A stretch of DNA of 64,000 nt from Helichrysum umbraculigerum (Eukaryota > Streptophyta > Magnoliopsida > Asterales > Asteraceae): positions 66,251,837-66,315,836 of the forward strand of contig CATIUR010000004.1 of NCBI GenBank assembly GCA_949592205.1, in the 5' to 3' direction. Of the stretch, positions 54,654 to 64,000 are shown in pieces. The number at the start of each line of letters is the position of its first letter. Positions within the stretch are counted from its first letter, which is position 1. The notes under the pieces are model-generated. The model worked only from the letters and a program-made list of their open reading frames with translations. It searched no databases and was not told the origin of the DNA. The translations under genes were made by a program, and so were the position numbers.

Positions 54654-54993
54654 AAAGCGGTTGTGTTTATTTGAATAGAAATTAGTAATTTTTAATTCTT
54701 TCTTTTTAAAAGTAACTTTTGTTAATTAAGTTTCAGTAAAGTTGTTTTAATAAGTTTAATTAATTTTGTAACCTGTTTTCATTAATTCATTGGTTGAAAC
54801 CAATTATCCTTTAATTGGTTAAATTTTTGGGGTTTTAGTTTTAACCGGCGGATGGAAATCCGTCCGCCGGTTTGAGTTCCATTTATTTAAGATTGTACAT
54901 GTTATTTAATTTTTGTTTATTTTGTGTGAACTAACTTGTTTTTCGTTAGTGGTGTTTTGTATTTCCAGATTTATTTTTATTTAGGTTTGTCCA

Positions 54994-56205
54994 ATGGCGA
55001 GGAGCTTTGAAAGTGATGAAAACAATTACGATTTGGTTGGTATTTATGATTCTGAGAGTTTGGAGTCGAGAGTAGAAAGTGAAATTCCATCATTCACTCA
55101 TTTGGGCCGCAAGGTTGTGCCTATCACATCGTCATGTGAAGAATTATTGGGTGCAATTGCGAATGTGAGATGGGACATTCCTTTTACAGCTGAACTAATC
55201 AGGATATCCCATGTTTATTTCTCCGACTATCAACTGGCACTAGTACAGAATTTACTAGATAGTGCAGAAGTGGAAAGACAATTTGGGGATTCTCAGCAGT
55301 TTCTGGATGATCTTTTAGATTTTGAGGAATCAATAACCTTAAGGATCGAAGAGGAGAAAGTATTCTTTGCCAATCAAAAGAGGCGATATGTTGAGATTTA
55401 TGAAATTTTAAGACAACATTCATTTCCTTATTCGGCTAAACAGGCCGCATGTCTTATTCGTATGATTAAAGCTTTGTATGAGTTAACAGGTCATCCAACT
55501 TTCAAGGCTGATAAGGAATTTTTAGCTGGTTTAAAGGATCTGGTTCAATTGTTAAAAGTAGATGATCATCTCAAGGATGAGACACCTCATTGTTTTGTAG
55601 TGAGTAACACTATTCACTATCACATGAATAGAATGGTTGAACAGTTAGATCGTCTTGCTAAGGAAGAGGAAGGAAGACCACGCCCGGATTTTATTCACCC
55701 AACTGGTGAAATTGATTTAGCAACATATCTAGTGGCGAATATGAGAGAGTTAGTGGATAAGACTAAGATTCTGTACCCAAATGAACATTTCCACTATGGA
55801 ATGGTGGAAATCTACATGATATTTGTTGAAATATTCAGGAGTTCAGGTTTGTGTTTTAACAGACTTCAAGAGCAAGTTTTGGGTGAGATTGAAAGCTTAA
55901 TCAGAAGTTTGAAGGAAGCTCCATTGATGAGCAAGCATCATCAGATTGGAGAGTCATGTTTAGAATTTATTGGTGAGCTTGAGGATGACAGTCCGGAGCG
56001 AGAGGTTAAGTTAGTTGGTAATGATGAAGTGTGGGATGAAGAAGGAGAAGTAACTAAGTCAGTATTGAAGATTAGCTGGGATTTAATTTATCTGCTTCCT
56101 GTGGTTAACGAGCATTTGGCAAATTTTCCAAGTTTTGGTCATGGGATCATTAACATCATTCCCATAATCACTGAGCATTTCCTTGCTATCTATCCGAATC
56201 AGTGA
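54994..56205 (+). CDS. unrecognised protein with FP[FY]-x-x-x-Q unit, in the pol position of element E
   Basis: 403 residues, ATG in good context (CCAATGGCG) about 340 bp after the primer site. Not a known family to me. An acidic N-terminus is followed by a mostly helical chain. A unit at ~137-188 contains FPYSAKQ (144-150) and GHP (166-168). DLATYLVANMREL (241-253) corresponds to DPAAYIIAKLQEI in B. A weaker second unit follows (~278-307). The C-terminus IINIIPIITEHFLAIYP resembles ELITTIINHFMRIYP in D. No zinc finger, protease, polymerase or membrane features. The frame is intact. It occupies the place where gag-pol sits in C. Confidence 0.75.
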   Translation: MARSFESDENNYDLVGIYDSESLESRVESEIPSFTHLGRKVVPITSSCEELLGAIANVRWDIPFTAELIRISHVYFSDYQLALVQNLLDSAEVERQFGDSQQFLDDLLDFEESITLRIEEEKVFFANQKRRYVEIYEILRQHSFPYSAKQAACLIRMIKALYELTGHPTFKADKEFLAGLKDLVQLLKVDDHLKDETPHCFVVSNTIHYHMNRMVEQLDRLAKEEEGRPRPDFIHPTGEIDLATYLVANMRELVDKTKILYPNEHFHYGMVEIYMIFVEIFRSSGLCFNRLQEQVLGEIESLIRSLKEAPLMSKHHQIGESCLEFIGELEDDSPEREVKLVGNDEVWDEEGEVTKSVLKISWDLIYLLPVVNEHLANFPSFGHGIINIIPIITEHFLAIYPNQ

Positions 56206-56515
56206 TTCTAATCCTTTTTATATTTCTTATGCTATTGGATTGTTTCTAACATTTTGGTTTGTTTTGGATTATGTTAGACTTTTGTTTGTTTTGGATTTTT
56301 GTTTTTGAATGTGTGATTTGAATATTAAGTATTATTTTGAATATTATTTTTTTTAATGTTTGTTAATTATTGTTATTTATTTTATAGTGTGGAATTGTGA
56401 AGATTTTGAAGTCGTGATTCTCATCCAGGTTTGAGATTTAATTATATAAAGTTAGTGATGAATTTGGGTTAAAAATGGGTTGAAAATCGTTTTTGGAAAA
56501 TTCTGATTTTTCAAT

Positions 56516-56627
56516 CCATACGCCGTATGGAATCCATACGCCGTATGGATTGGTTGGGCCGCTGGACCTGGCCCTTGACTGGGTTTAATGAGTTGACCTG
56601 GGCCTATTTAATCCATACGCCGTATGG
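56516..56627 (+). promoter_or_regulatory. LTR-like palindrome cluster inside element E, ahead of the env-like gene
   Basis: CCATACGCCGTATGG occurs perfectly at 56516, 56534 and 56613. The first two form a pair, then a GGGCC-rich spacer, then a third copy followed by ATCAAAAA and GCAGAAAACC. The LTR promoters of E and C show the same layout (pair or single, spacer, then copies and GGATC), and C has GGCAGAAAACC at the same place. A TATTTAA lies at 56606. Suggests an internal promoter for the env-like transcript (inference). Confidence 0.6.
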
Positions 56628-56632
56628 ATCAA

Positions 56633-57508
56633 AAATGCAGAAAACCGCCAACAGCCTTCTTTCTTCTCAATTTTCAAACCTAAAACCCACTTCTCAACCA
56701 CCCACGGCTCTCACACCCACAACCCCCAAACGGAAATTCCGGCCATGCATTCATCGCCATTTTTGCATATTCGTGTTACACGCACTTTCCTCTACAAGGT
56801 ATAACTTCCCGTATTCATTTTCGTTGGTTAAATCACTCGTTTGGAAGTTAGGGTTTATTGTAAATTTTTGGGTATTTCGGATATGGGTATGATTATTAGC
56901 ATGTTTTGATTGGTTTATGTTTTAGTTGCTATATGCATTGCAATGTCATGCTCGTTTTTCAATTGTATTGCATATTTTGTGTTATTCGAATTATTCGTTC
57001 GTAACGATAAAATGTGAATATGAGAAACTCAATTATGCTATGTTTTAATTTCGTGCTTATTAATTTTCTTACCACATGATGATTAATGCAAATATTTGTT
57101 TGGTACACAAGTGTTAGTGATTACGGTTATGTGATAAGTTGTTATTTTGATTAATTGTGTTACAATAATTCAATTTGAGATTGTATGGATATTTGCTAGT
57201 TGCTAATACTCGAGTTTAGTGATTGTGCAATTTCGTATATTCATAATGGTACCAAGTTATTATAATACATTTAATTAGGCAATTGTAATGAATATTTAAT
57301 TAAGTATATACATATATGCATATTGAGTAGTTTTTGTTTAAAAATTGCAATTTAGGTTCATGAAATTGGTTGTTGCGGTAGTTTTAGGCTAAACCTTTAT
57401 GGTGGATTATTCAATTTTAAGCTGAAATGCTGCCGAAATTTTTAGTAACCTTTTTGCAATTAACTGCTTATTTAATATTATTAACAATTGTTTTGTTTAG
57501 CAGTTATC
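56633..57508 (+). other. putative 5' UTR exon and intron of the E env-like gene
   Basis: A C/T-rich stretch to 56798 resembles a plant 5' UTR and ends in the donor ACAAG|GTATAAC. A T-rich tract with TTGTTTTGTTTAGCAG ends at 57503, six bases before the ATG, implying an intron of about 700 bp. The intron body is AT-rich with no ORF. Same architecture as in B (16555-17861). Confidence 0.55.
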
Positions 57509-58918
57509 ATGTCTAGCAGGAGAGCACGAGGAGGTGAAACTTTGGGAAACCCGTTGATTAGATCACATAGATATCTCACTTTTCATGGGTCATATTCTGA
57601 GACTGCTAGGATGCAGTTTAGAGATCGTCTGGCTTCCAATGTTGGCCAGTCCATTGAGGTGTTTGATGCTGTTAACTGGAATGTTTTGGAGCATGTGATT
57701 GCTAGAGAGGGGTTTACTAATGGTGCTGAAGCCATTAGGAATTTACTTGCTGTTCCATATGCATTAGAGGATGGAAACATTGGATTTGTTTCCTATGCTT
57801 GGTCCCGGTTATTCAGTATCAGGGAGGATATCTACAGAGAGCTTGTTGTTGAGTTTTACAGCACTTTTAGGTTTGATGCCAGGTCGACTCAATGGACTGA
57901 GAACTCCATTTTCTTCCAGCTAGAGGGACAGCCCAGACAGATGACCTTGGTTCAGTTTGCTTTGGGATTGGGGCTTTATGAGCCCAATGAGCTGGATAAT
58001 CCTCACTTTTTAAACCACATTTCTGCAGGTGCTGTGAAGAAGCTCACTGATTTGGAAGTTGAGCAGGAGTGGCAGTTTATTGCCCAGGGTAGTTATGGCA
58101 GTTCGACACCTTCTTACATGCGTATTCGAGATCCTCATCATCGACTCATTCACAGATTGTTGACTTACACCATTGTGGGTCGCAAGGAGGGGCCTGAGAA
58201 AGTTTCGAGGCCTGACTTGTTTTATTTGAGTTCGATTATCAGGAAGAGGTTAGTGAATGTACCTTGGAGGTTGGCTAAGTGGATGTCGAAGAGAGCTACT
58301 GGTACTAGAGATGGTAGCAGTTTGTGTGGAGGTCACTTTGTTACTCAATTGGCGAGATACTTTGGTTTGGCTACTCAGGATGAGATGGGGTCATGCACGA
58401 TTGTTCAGCCTAGTATGGGATGGTTGACTGCACGCCGGTTGGAGGCGTTTGCTCTCATTGAGCCATGCATCATGTATGGTGGTCCTGCAGAGATGTATTA
58501 CTGGGTTCCGATTACTCCGGTAGGACAGAATTTGCAGTCGAGGCAGGCTAGAGCTAGAGGAGATACGAGTGGAAGTGATAGAGGTCGAGGTACGGCACGA
58601 GGCTGTAACAGAGGTTATGCTACAGAGTTTGATCAGTTGTCTCAGCAGATGCACCAGATGCAGTTACAGCAGACTCAGAGGTTTGATCAGATAGACCTTA
58701 TGCAGAGACATCATTTCCATCAGACTAGTGCACACTTGGACTACCAGGATGGCTTGTTTGAGCAGCTGTTTGGTCAGTTTTCTTCTGGACCCACGTATCA
58801 GCCATTCCAGTACCAGATGCCACCAGAGTTCATGCCACGACCACCACCACCATCGCAGTCACAGTTTGGAGCGCCTTCTCATCAGTACCAGTACCTTCAG
58901 GACGATGACAGTGACTAG
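57509..58918 (+). CDS. ATHILA ORF-1/env-like protein of element E
   Basis: 469 residues from the ATG after the putative acceptor; the frame extends upstream only through the T-rich tract. The core (~20-330) is of the ATHILA ORF-1 type with FSIREDIYRELVVEF near 110, aligning with the REN-VYRELVAEF segment of B. The tail has an RG-rich patch (~350-375), a Gln/His-rich stretch and a Pro-rich end (EFMPRPPPPSQ). No signal peptide or membrane span. Its C-terminal tail differs entirely from that of B. Likely co-functions with gag-pol supplied by another element, if it functions. Confidence 0.85.
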   Translation: MSSRRARGGETLGNPLIRSHRYLTFHGSYSETARMQFRDRLASNVGQSIEVFDAVNWNVLEHVIAREGFTNGAEAIRNLLAVPYALEDGNIGFVSYAWSRLFSIREDIYRELVVEFYSTFRFDARSTQWTENSIFFQLEGQPRQMTLVQFALGLGLYEPNELDNPHFLNHISAGAVKKLTDLEVEQEWQFIAQGSYGSSTPSYMRIRDPHHRLIHRLLTYTIVGRKEGPEKVSRPDLFYLSSIIRKRLVNVPWRLAKWMSKRATGTRDGSSLCGGHFVTQLARYFGLATQDEMGSCTIVQPSMGWLTARRLEAFALIEPCIMYGGPAEMYYWVPITPVGQNLQSRQARARGDTSGSDRGRGTARGCNRGYATEFDQLSQQMHQMQLQQTQRFDQIDLMQRHHFHQTSAHLDYQDGLFEQLFGQFSSGPTYQPFQYQMPPEFMPRPPPPSQSQFGAPSHQYQYLQDDDSD

Positions 58919-60383
58919 GATGATGTTCATCCTATTTGGTTTATGATTCCAGACACTATTATTATTATTGTTTTATTATTATTATTATGACTGTTTTTAT
59001 TTGTAGGTTTTATTAATTGGGTTGGATTGGTAGTTTTAGGATTTGGTAGTAGTTGTTTTTAATTAGGATGTTTTAATTTGGTATTATTTAATTATGTTTG
59101 TTGATTGTTCCCTCAGAAGTGTGTTGTGAGTACGTGTCATGCTGGCAGTAAGTTCAGCGCAACGAAAAATTGAATCGAGAGGATGTGGGAAATTCGTATC
59201 ATCCTTGTCATTAAACTGCACACTATTCCAGGGGAGTTTTTCTGTTCTAAGTTCTTTTCTCTTTTTCCCGTTTTAAGTATTTCATTATTTGTACAATGAA
59301 GGCATTGTACATCTTTAAGTGGGGGATGGGAGAGAAAAGAAGTTTAATTTCCACATAATTGTTCTGTTAATAAGTAGATGATTTTGTAATTTGGTTAATA
59401 GTTATCTTATTAAGATGAGTAACTAGGAGGTTATAAGTTGCCCATTTTTCAACCAAATTTTTGCATTAAAATTTTTGTTTTCTAGAGATAATTATTTTGT
59501 AACTATGTAGGTTAAATTTAAAAATTTCTACACTTTTAATTGAATATTAAAGCTATTAAAGATGTTATTTAGCTTCATTATATGATGTATTGATAGGCGA
59601 TTTATATGAGAATGTTTGAGCTGTTAAGAAATGATAATTAAGGAGTAAATGTTTCTTTTAGATGAACTTTAGCTATGTATGACGTATGTCTTAATTTTCA
59701 TATGAGTAATGTGTGATATGCCATATTTTTGGGAATTTAATTAATATCATTTGGGGATATACTGGGTGTTGTTTCCTCTGTTGTACGAAAGTACAGACCT
59801 GGTCTCCGTCAGTATATCTAATGAAAAAGAGCAAAAGAGTTAAATAACTCATGATTTTAAAATGTGGTCAAATTAAGTCGCTTTGTTGTACTGAGGTGCA
59901 GACCTGTCACCAATGGTTTGACTAAAAACATTATTGCTAAACCAAAATCAAGTTATGTTGCTTTGTTGTGTTGAGGCACAGACCTGTCACCTCTGTCTTG
60001 ATTTGAAAAATGATTGTTTTGATTAAATTTCAAGATATGTAATATTGGCATATTATGAATATGAAAGTATATAGTTTTTGGGAGTCTAAGGGAATATTTA
60101 CACGAATAATAATAAGTTGAGCTCGAGTATTCAATTATAGATTGTTTAAGTGGATAACAATATCAATAATTATTGTGAACTATTTGATGTTTAAGAATAA
60201 TAACTCTATGTGTAGATCAGTTTTTGTAAATCTCATAGTTTCTTAATAATTGTTTTTAGAATTAACAGATTTTTAAATCTAAACATTTGAGTTGAAGATG
60301 GGTGATGTTGTGTAATTCCTATTTTAGTTATTTAGATTAATAGAGATGATTGTTTTCCTAAGAATTTGATTTGAATCGATAGT
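58919..60383 (+). other. Element E noncoding 3' region with structured RNA array
   Basis: GGGGAGTTTTTCTGTTC block at 59232. Hairpin GTACAATG-AAGG-CATTGTAC (59291-59310) followed by the PPT-like TTAAGTGGGGGATGGG (59315-59330). Three two-stem units: 59757-59817, 59867-59922 and 59946-60003, each with an inner 5-bp hairpin and GACCTG. No ORF. Confidence 0.7.
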
Positions 60384-60420
60384 CTACTTGAGGACAAGTA
60401 GGATTCAAGTGGGGGATGTT
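60384..60420 (+). promoter_or_regulatory. Element E polypurine tract with stem-loop
   Basis: Hairpin CTACTTG-AGGA-CAAGTAG (60384-60401), then AAGTGGGGGATGTT abutting the 3' LTR. Confidence 0.85.
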
Positions 60421-61984
60421 TGATAAACGCTCAAAAGTACTATATTTCAGTAGTATTTTACCCCTAATCTTGAATGTTTTTATTGCATTTTGTTTAGAAT
60501 AGATATTGATTTCGTTCATATTTGCAACTAGATGTGGAAATGGAGCGTTTATGAAGAAAGGAAGGAAAACAGTCAATAATCAAGCTAAATGATGCATATT
60601 TGAAGAAATAAGTAAAGCCGAAGTTAAAGAAAAAAATAAAAGAAGAAAAGTCAAGAAATCGGCTGGAAAAGTCATCAATACGCCATATGGAAATCCATAC
60701 GCCGTATAGATTGCAGCAGTGGAGGCCCAGGTTACGCGGACATGGGCTGGGCTTGAAATCAATCCATACGCCATATGGAAATCCATACGCCGTATGGATC
60801 AAAAACCACAGAAGTATAAATTCGTGAAAAAACCCTAATTCGACAGTTTTTTGATGGTTTTCGTCTTCTTTTAGTTCCAGACGACCTTAGGGGTTTTAAA
60901 TTCGTAATTTAGGGTTAGTTTGGAGGTACGAAAGGTGAAGAACAAGGATAATTCATCTAAATCATTCGTAGTTCGTCTTTATAACTCGGTATAATTTCTT
61001 TATTTCGATTTCATTGAAGTATTTGATGTTGAATGATCTGATTATTACTGATTTATGATGAATTGAGTATTTAAAGTGATTGTGTAGTTGATTTAATTTA
61101 GATTATGATTATTGAACAATTATAATTGCGTATTGAATAAATTATTTAATTGAAAACAGTTATATTGCTCGTGGACACTTGTTTATTGGTAACTAGTTAT
61201 TATTGTTGCTTCACGTAATTAATAATTTTAATGAAATTGAGTTCCTTTAAGATTATTGATTATTGCTAGTACTACCTTAGGGTTTTGGACTATCACTAAT
61301 ACGTTGAGTCTGATAGGTCGAGTATACAATAATAATCTACTTTAAGATGAGCAAGACAATAAGTTAATCATTAGGTATTGTTGAGTCATACCAATAGAGT
61401 TGATTATAACGCGTTGTGAATGTTTAATGCATAATTTAGGGAAAGGCACACAATTGACTGATCATCTTGTGACATTGGAACCAGTGTTTCATGTTGGACC
61501 CTAGATTATAGGAATTAGTTGGACCCGAAATGTTGGCTAGTTCATATTCAACTTAGTATTCATTGAAGAATTTGGTATTAAGTTGATCTAAAAGTATCAC
61601 AATTAGATAATCAATACGTAATAAATCGGGAAATATGAATCTAAGTGACATTAACTATACAATTACTTATTCCTTCCAATTAGGGTTTCTTGTTATTATT
61701 TATTTATTATTTTAATTTAAAGTTTTATTTATGTTTGTTTATTTTAATTAAATGTTTTCTAAACAAATGTTCGTACGGAACTAAAACGCCCCCCATATTT
61801 ACTGCTTTCTAGTTAATTGTTAATTTCTATTTTAAATATTCCACCTTTTCCCTGTGTTCGAATCTGACTTACCAAATCTATATTTACAATTGATCGGGTA
61901 TTCTTGCCTGGTTGCTTGAAAGTATTTATTAGGTATTTCTATTTATAAATTGTAAAACAAGACGCGCTTTCATAAGCGACATCA
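60421..61984 (+). repeat. Element E 3' LTR (1,564 bp)
   Basis: Same length as the 5' LTR, TGATAAACGC...GACATCA, then GTTCC. TATA box at 60815. Some palindromes have CG-to-CA changes, for example CCATACGCCATATGG near 60764. Confidence 0.93.
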
Positions 61985-61989
61985 GTTCC

Positions 61990-64000
61990 TTTCACTTGTC
62001 GACCTTGCAGTTTCTTCGTCCTTTGCGGTCTTCATGGAGATCTTGTACATATCGGCTTGCTCTCCAACGTTTGGATTGTCAAGCTGGAAAGTGATGGTTT
62101 CTCCTTGGGACTGCAGACTGATGTTCTGTGCGAAGACGTTGATGATTACCTTGGCCGTATTCATGAATGGTCTTCCTAGTATGATTGGGATGTGTACGTC
62201 TTCCTGCATATCCATTACTACAAAATCTGCTGGGTAAATAAATTTATCAATCCTAACTAAAACATTTTCAGCAATTCCCCTAGGGTATTTGACTGATTGG
62301 TCAGCAAGCTGAATGCTCATTTCGGTAGGTTGAAGATTTTCTAACTCAAGCCTTTTGAAAAGCGAGTATGGCATGAGATTAATACTAGCTCCTAAATCGG
62401 TGAGAGAACAGATAATGCCTGAATTGTAGATGGAACATGGGAGAGTAAAACATCTGGTAACTCCGAGTTTTTCAGGAATGATATTTTCCAAGATAGCTGA
62501 ACATTCCTCGTTCAGCGGGACATTGGGTACTTCGGGTACCTTATCCTTGGTTGTAAGAAGTTTTCTGAAGTACTTTTTAGAACGAACTTCAGGTACGGTA
62601 TCTAGGAATTTCCTATCAAGTTTAAAAGACTTAAGCTTGTCGGGTCGTTGTTTAAGACGAGCCGGAAATGGACTGTTTACTTTCGTATTTGGTGTAGACT
62701 CTAGATCTATTGTCGTTGGGACAACAGGTGGTTCCTTCACCGGAGAAGAAACCGTAGGTGGGATATGTGCTACCTGAGAGTCTTGAATATGGGAGGCCTC
62801 CTTATGGCAACTAGTTGGACTATCCTGAGGTTTAGCGTTAATACGCTGTGCTAATTGTCCTAACTAGGATTCGAAAGCTTTTAACAAAATCAGTTGATCT
62901 CTTAAGATGAAATCAGTTTGGTCTTGTCTAGCTGAGATTCCTTGAATGACTTGTATCAGGGTGTCGTCAAAACTAGAGGGTTGTGAGGGAGAGGGTTCGG
63001 AAGGTTAGGATTGGTAAGTTGGTGGGCTATTCCTAGGTGGGTTAAGAGAAGGGTTAGTATTGTGTGAAGTTAGATGATATTGAGGAATTTGGGCTGAGTG
63101 GTTCGTATTAGCACAATTAAGGCAGGTTTGAACTTGACAGACTTGTTGCGGTTGACTTTTTAATTCCTTGATCTCCTTGGTTAGGTCTGCCACTTGCTGA
63201 GCGAGAGTTTTGATATCTTCATTTTCGAGTTTTGATATCTTCATTTGCTGAGCGAGAGTTTTAATTCCTTGATCTCCTTGGTTAGGTCTGCCAATGAGTG
63301 GATTCACTATTGAGGAGTGATTTTCACTGTTCCGGTCATGGTTGTGTATGGCCATTTTCTCAATAAGGCTCCAAGCTTCATTTGCCGTACAGTCTATGAA
63401 ACTGCCTCGAAAGGCAGAATCAAGTAAAGGACGGTGATGTGGGAAGAGACCATATTAGAAAATGCGCAACTGGTCTGAAAGCTCAAATCGATGATTTGGA
63501 CATTTCTAAAGCAATCCCTTAAAGCGTTCCCGTGCATCGTAGATTGATTCATCATGGACTTGATGGAAGTTTATGATGTTGGTCCTAAATGTGGTTTGTT
63601 TTGATGGAGGGAAGTATTTGGCCAAAAATTCGGTTGCCAATTCTACCCAAGAGGTTATAGAGTTAAGCTCTAATCCCTCAAACCAGGTTTGTACATGAAG
63701 AGTGAGTGAATAGGGAAATAGGTATAGATAGACTATATCCTGATTAACCCCAATCGGCTTAAAGGAGTTGGATAAGGAAATGAATTTGTCAAGGTGAGAG
63801 TTGGGATCATCATTTGGTAGGCCATGGAATTGGCAGAGGTTTTGGACTAACTGAACCAATGTGTGGCTTTAACTCGAATGATCCTCTACCGATTTCCGGA
63901 TAGACAATTGGTCCTCCTCGACCTTCAATCAAAGGTTTAGAGTCTTCAGCGAGAGTTATACGTGTAGCTGTCATAGTCTCATTGGCAGGTGGTTGACTAG
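61990..64000 (-). pseudogene. Athila-type gag and protease of element D, partial and broken
   Basis: Minus strand, entering from beyond 64000. The N-terminal gag part contains GRGGPIVYPEIG (around 63915). A frameshift near 63870 precedes the main frame, which starts at 63859 and holds the gag core (FHGLPNDDPNSHLDKF, WFEGLELNSITSW, FPPSKQTTF). A heptad-like linker follows, then a degenerate zinc knuckle (CLNCANTNHSAQIP, last Cys replaced). The protease has DLGASINLMPYSLF near 62396 and IILGRPFM. In-frame stops lie at 63506-63508, 63455-63457, 63005-63007 and 62864-62866. The frame is then open to 61985 and continues at 53065 on the far side of E. The expected RT does not follow. Confidence 0.88.

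Larger units (their letters stand above)
53066..61984 (+). mobile_element. Element E: Athila-like non-autonomous retrotransposon
   Basis: 8,919 bp, two LTRs of 1,564 bp, target duplication GTTCC (53061-53065 and 61985-61989), tRNA-Asp primer site, PPT. Two ORFs: an unknown protein related to that of B, and an ATHILA ORF-1/env-like protein. No gag-pol. LTR termini, palindromes and 3' RNA structures group it with C, which has pol but no env-like gene. Confidence 0.93.
47780..64000 (-). mobile_element. Element D: Athila-like retrotransposon, minus strand, split by E, runs off the right edge
   Basis: On the minus strand: gag and protease (from beyond 64000 to 61985), then across the E insertion an in-frame relative of the B/E unknown protein (53060-51776), a noncoding 3' region, PPT, and a 3' LTR (50128-47780). 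No RT, RNase H or integrase lies between protease and the 3' end, so D is also non-autonomous. The 5' LTR is outside the window. Left duplication candidate GTCAC (47775-47779). Confidence 0.85.

Noticed and set aside
59757..60003. tRNA or snoRNA gene in the structured array
   Set aside because: No A/B boxes, no C/D or H/ACA boxes; the units are too short and occur in tandem in the element 3' region.
62034..62777. Plus-strand ORFs of 67 and 115 residues
   Set aside because: Opposite strand of the D protease coding region.

Overview
This window is a stack of plant LTR retrotransposons nested inside one another; I find no convincing single-copy host gene. The tRNA-Asp type primer site and the ATHILA ORF-1 type proteins point to a flowering plant. 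The gag-pol of one element and the extra ORF of the copia element look most like those I associate with Asteraceae, so a composite-family eudicot is my best guess (inference, moderate). I use these names. SIRE = copia element, 1-5489. A = Athila-like, minus strand, 5490-26794. B = Athila-like, 11970-25825, inside A. C = Athila-like with gag-pol, 29770-42258. D = Athila-like, minus strand, 47780 to beyond 64000. E = Athila-like, 53066-61984, inside D. X = minus-strand LTR, 26795-28065 plus 42951-43265. S1 = solo LTR, 28066-42950, interrupted by C. S2 = solo LTR, 37502-40027, inside C.

Nesting is shown by target-site duplications (TSDs) that I could read: B in A (GAAGA), C in S1 (AAAGT), S1 in X (ATAAT), S2 in C (TCATC), E in D (GTTCC). 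SIRE sits in the 3' LTR of A. D sits in an older fragment that resembles the interior of A. The stretch 43266-46760 is AT-rich and holds only small remnants: a hAT-type transposase piece, a Stowaway-like MITE, a SINE tail and a long TAA microsatellite.

The Athila-like elements fall into two groups. Group I (A, B, D, S1, X) has LTRs of about 2.3-2.5 kb. Group II (C, E) has LTRs of about 1.5 kb. Only C encodes reverse transcriptase and integrase, and its frame carries four stop codons; it has no env-like ORF. B and E carry an ATHILA ORF-1/env-like gene but no gag-pol. In the pol position B and E carry an unrecognised protein. D carries gag-protease followed in frame by a decayed relative of that same protein. 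A carries a different unrecognised acidic ORF.

The most interesting signals are these. (1) A protein family with repeated FP[FY]-x-x-x-Q units is shared by B, D and E and appears undescribed. (2) A stem-loop plus polypurine-tract (PPT) module is present twice in each of five elements, with stems that covary. (3) A tandem array of covarying two-stem RNA units lies in the 3' region of C and E. (4) An LTR-type palindromic promoter module is copied inside E, just ahead of a UTR exon and intron that lead to its env-like ORF. Positions were read by hand; boundaries supported by TSDs should be exact to a base or two.
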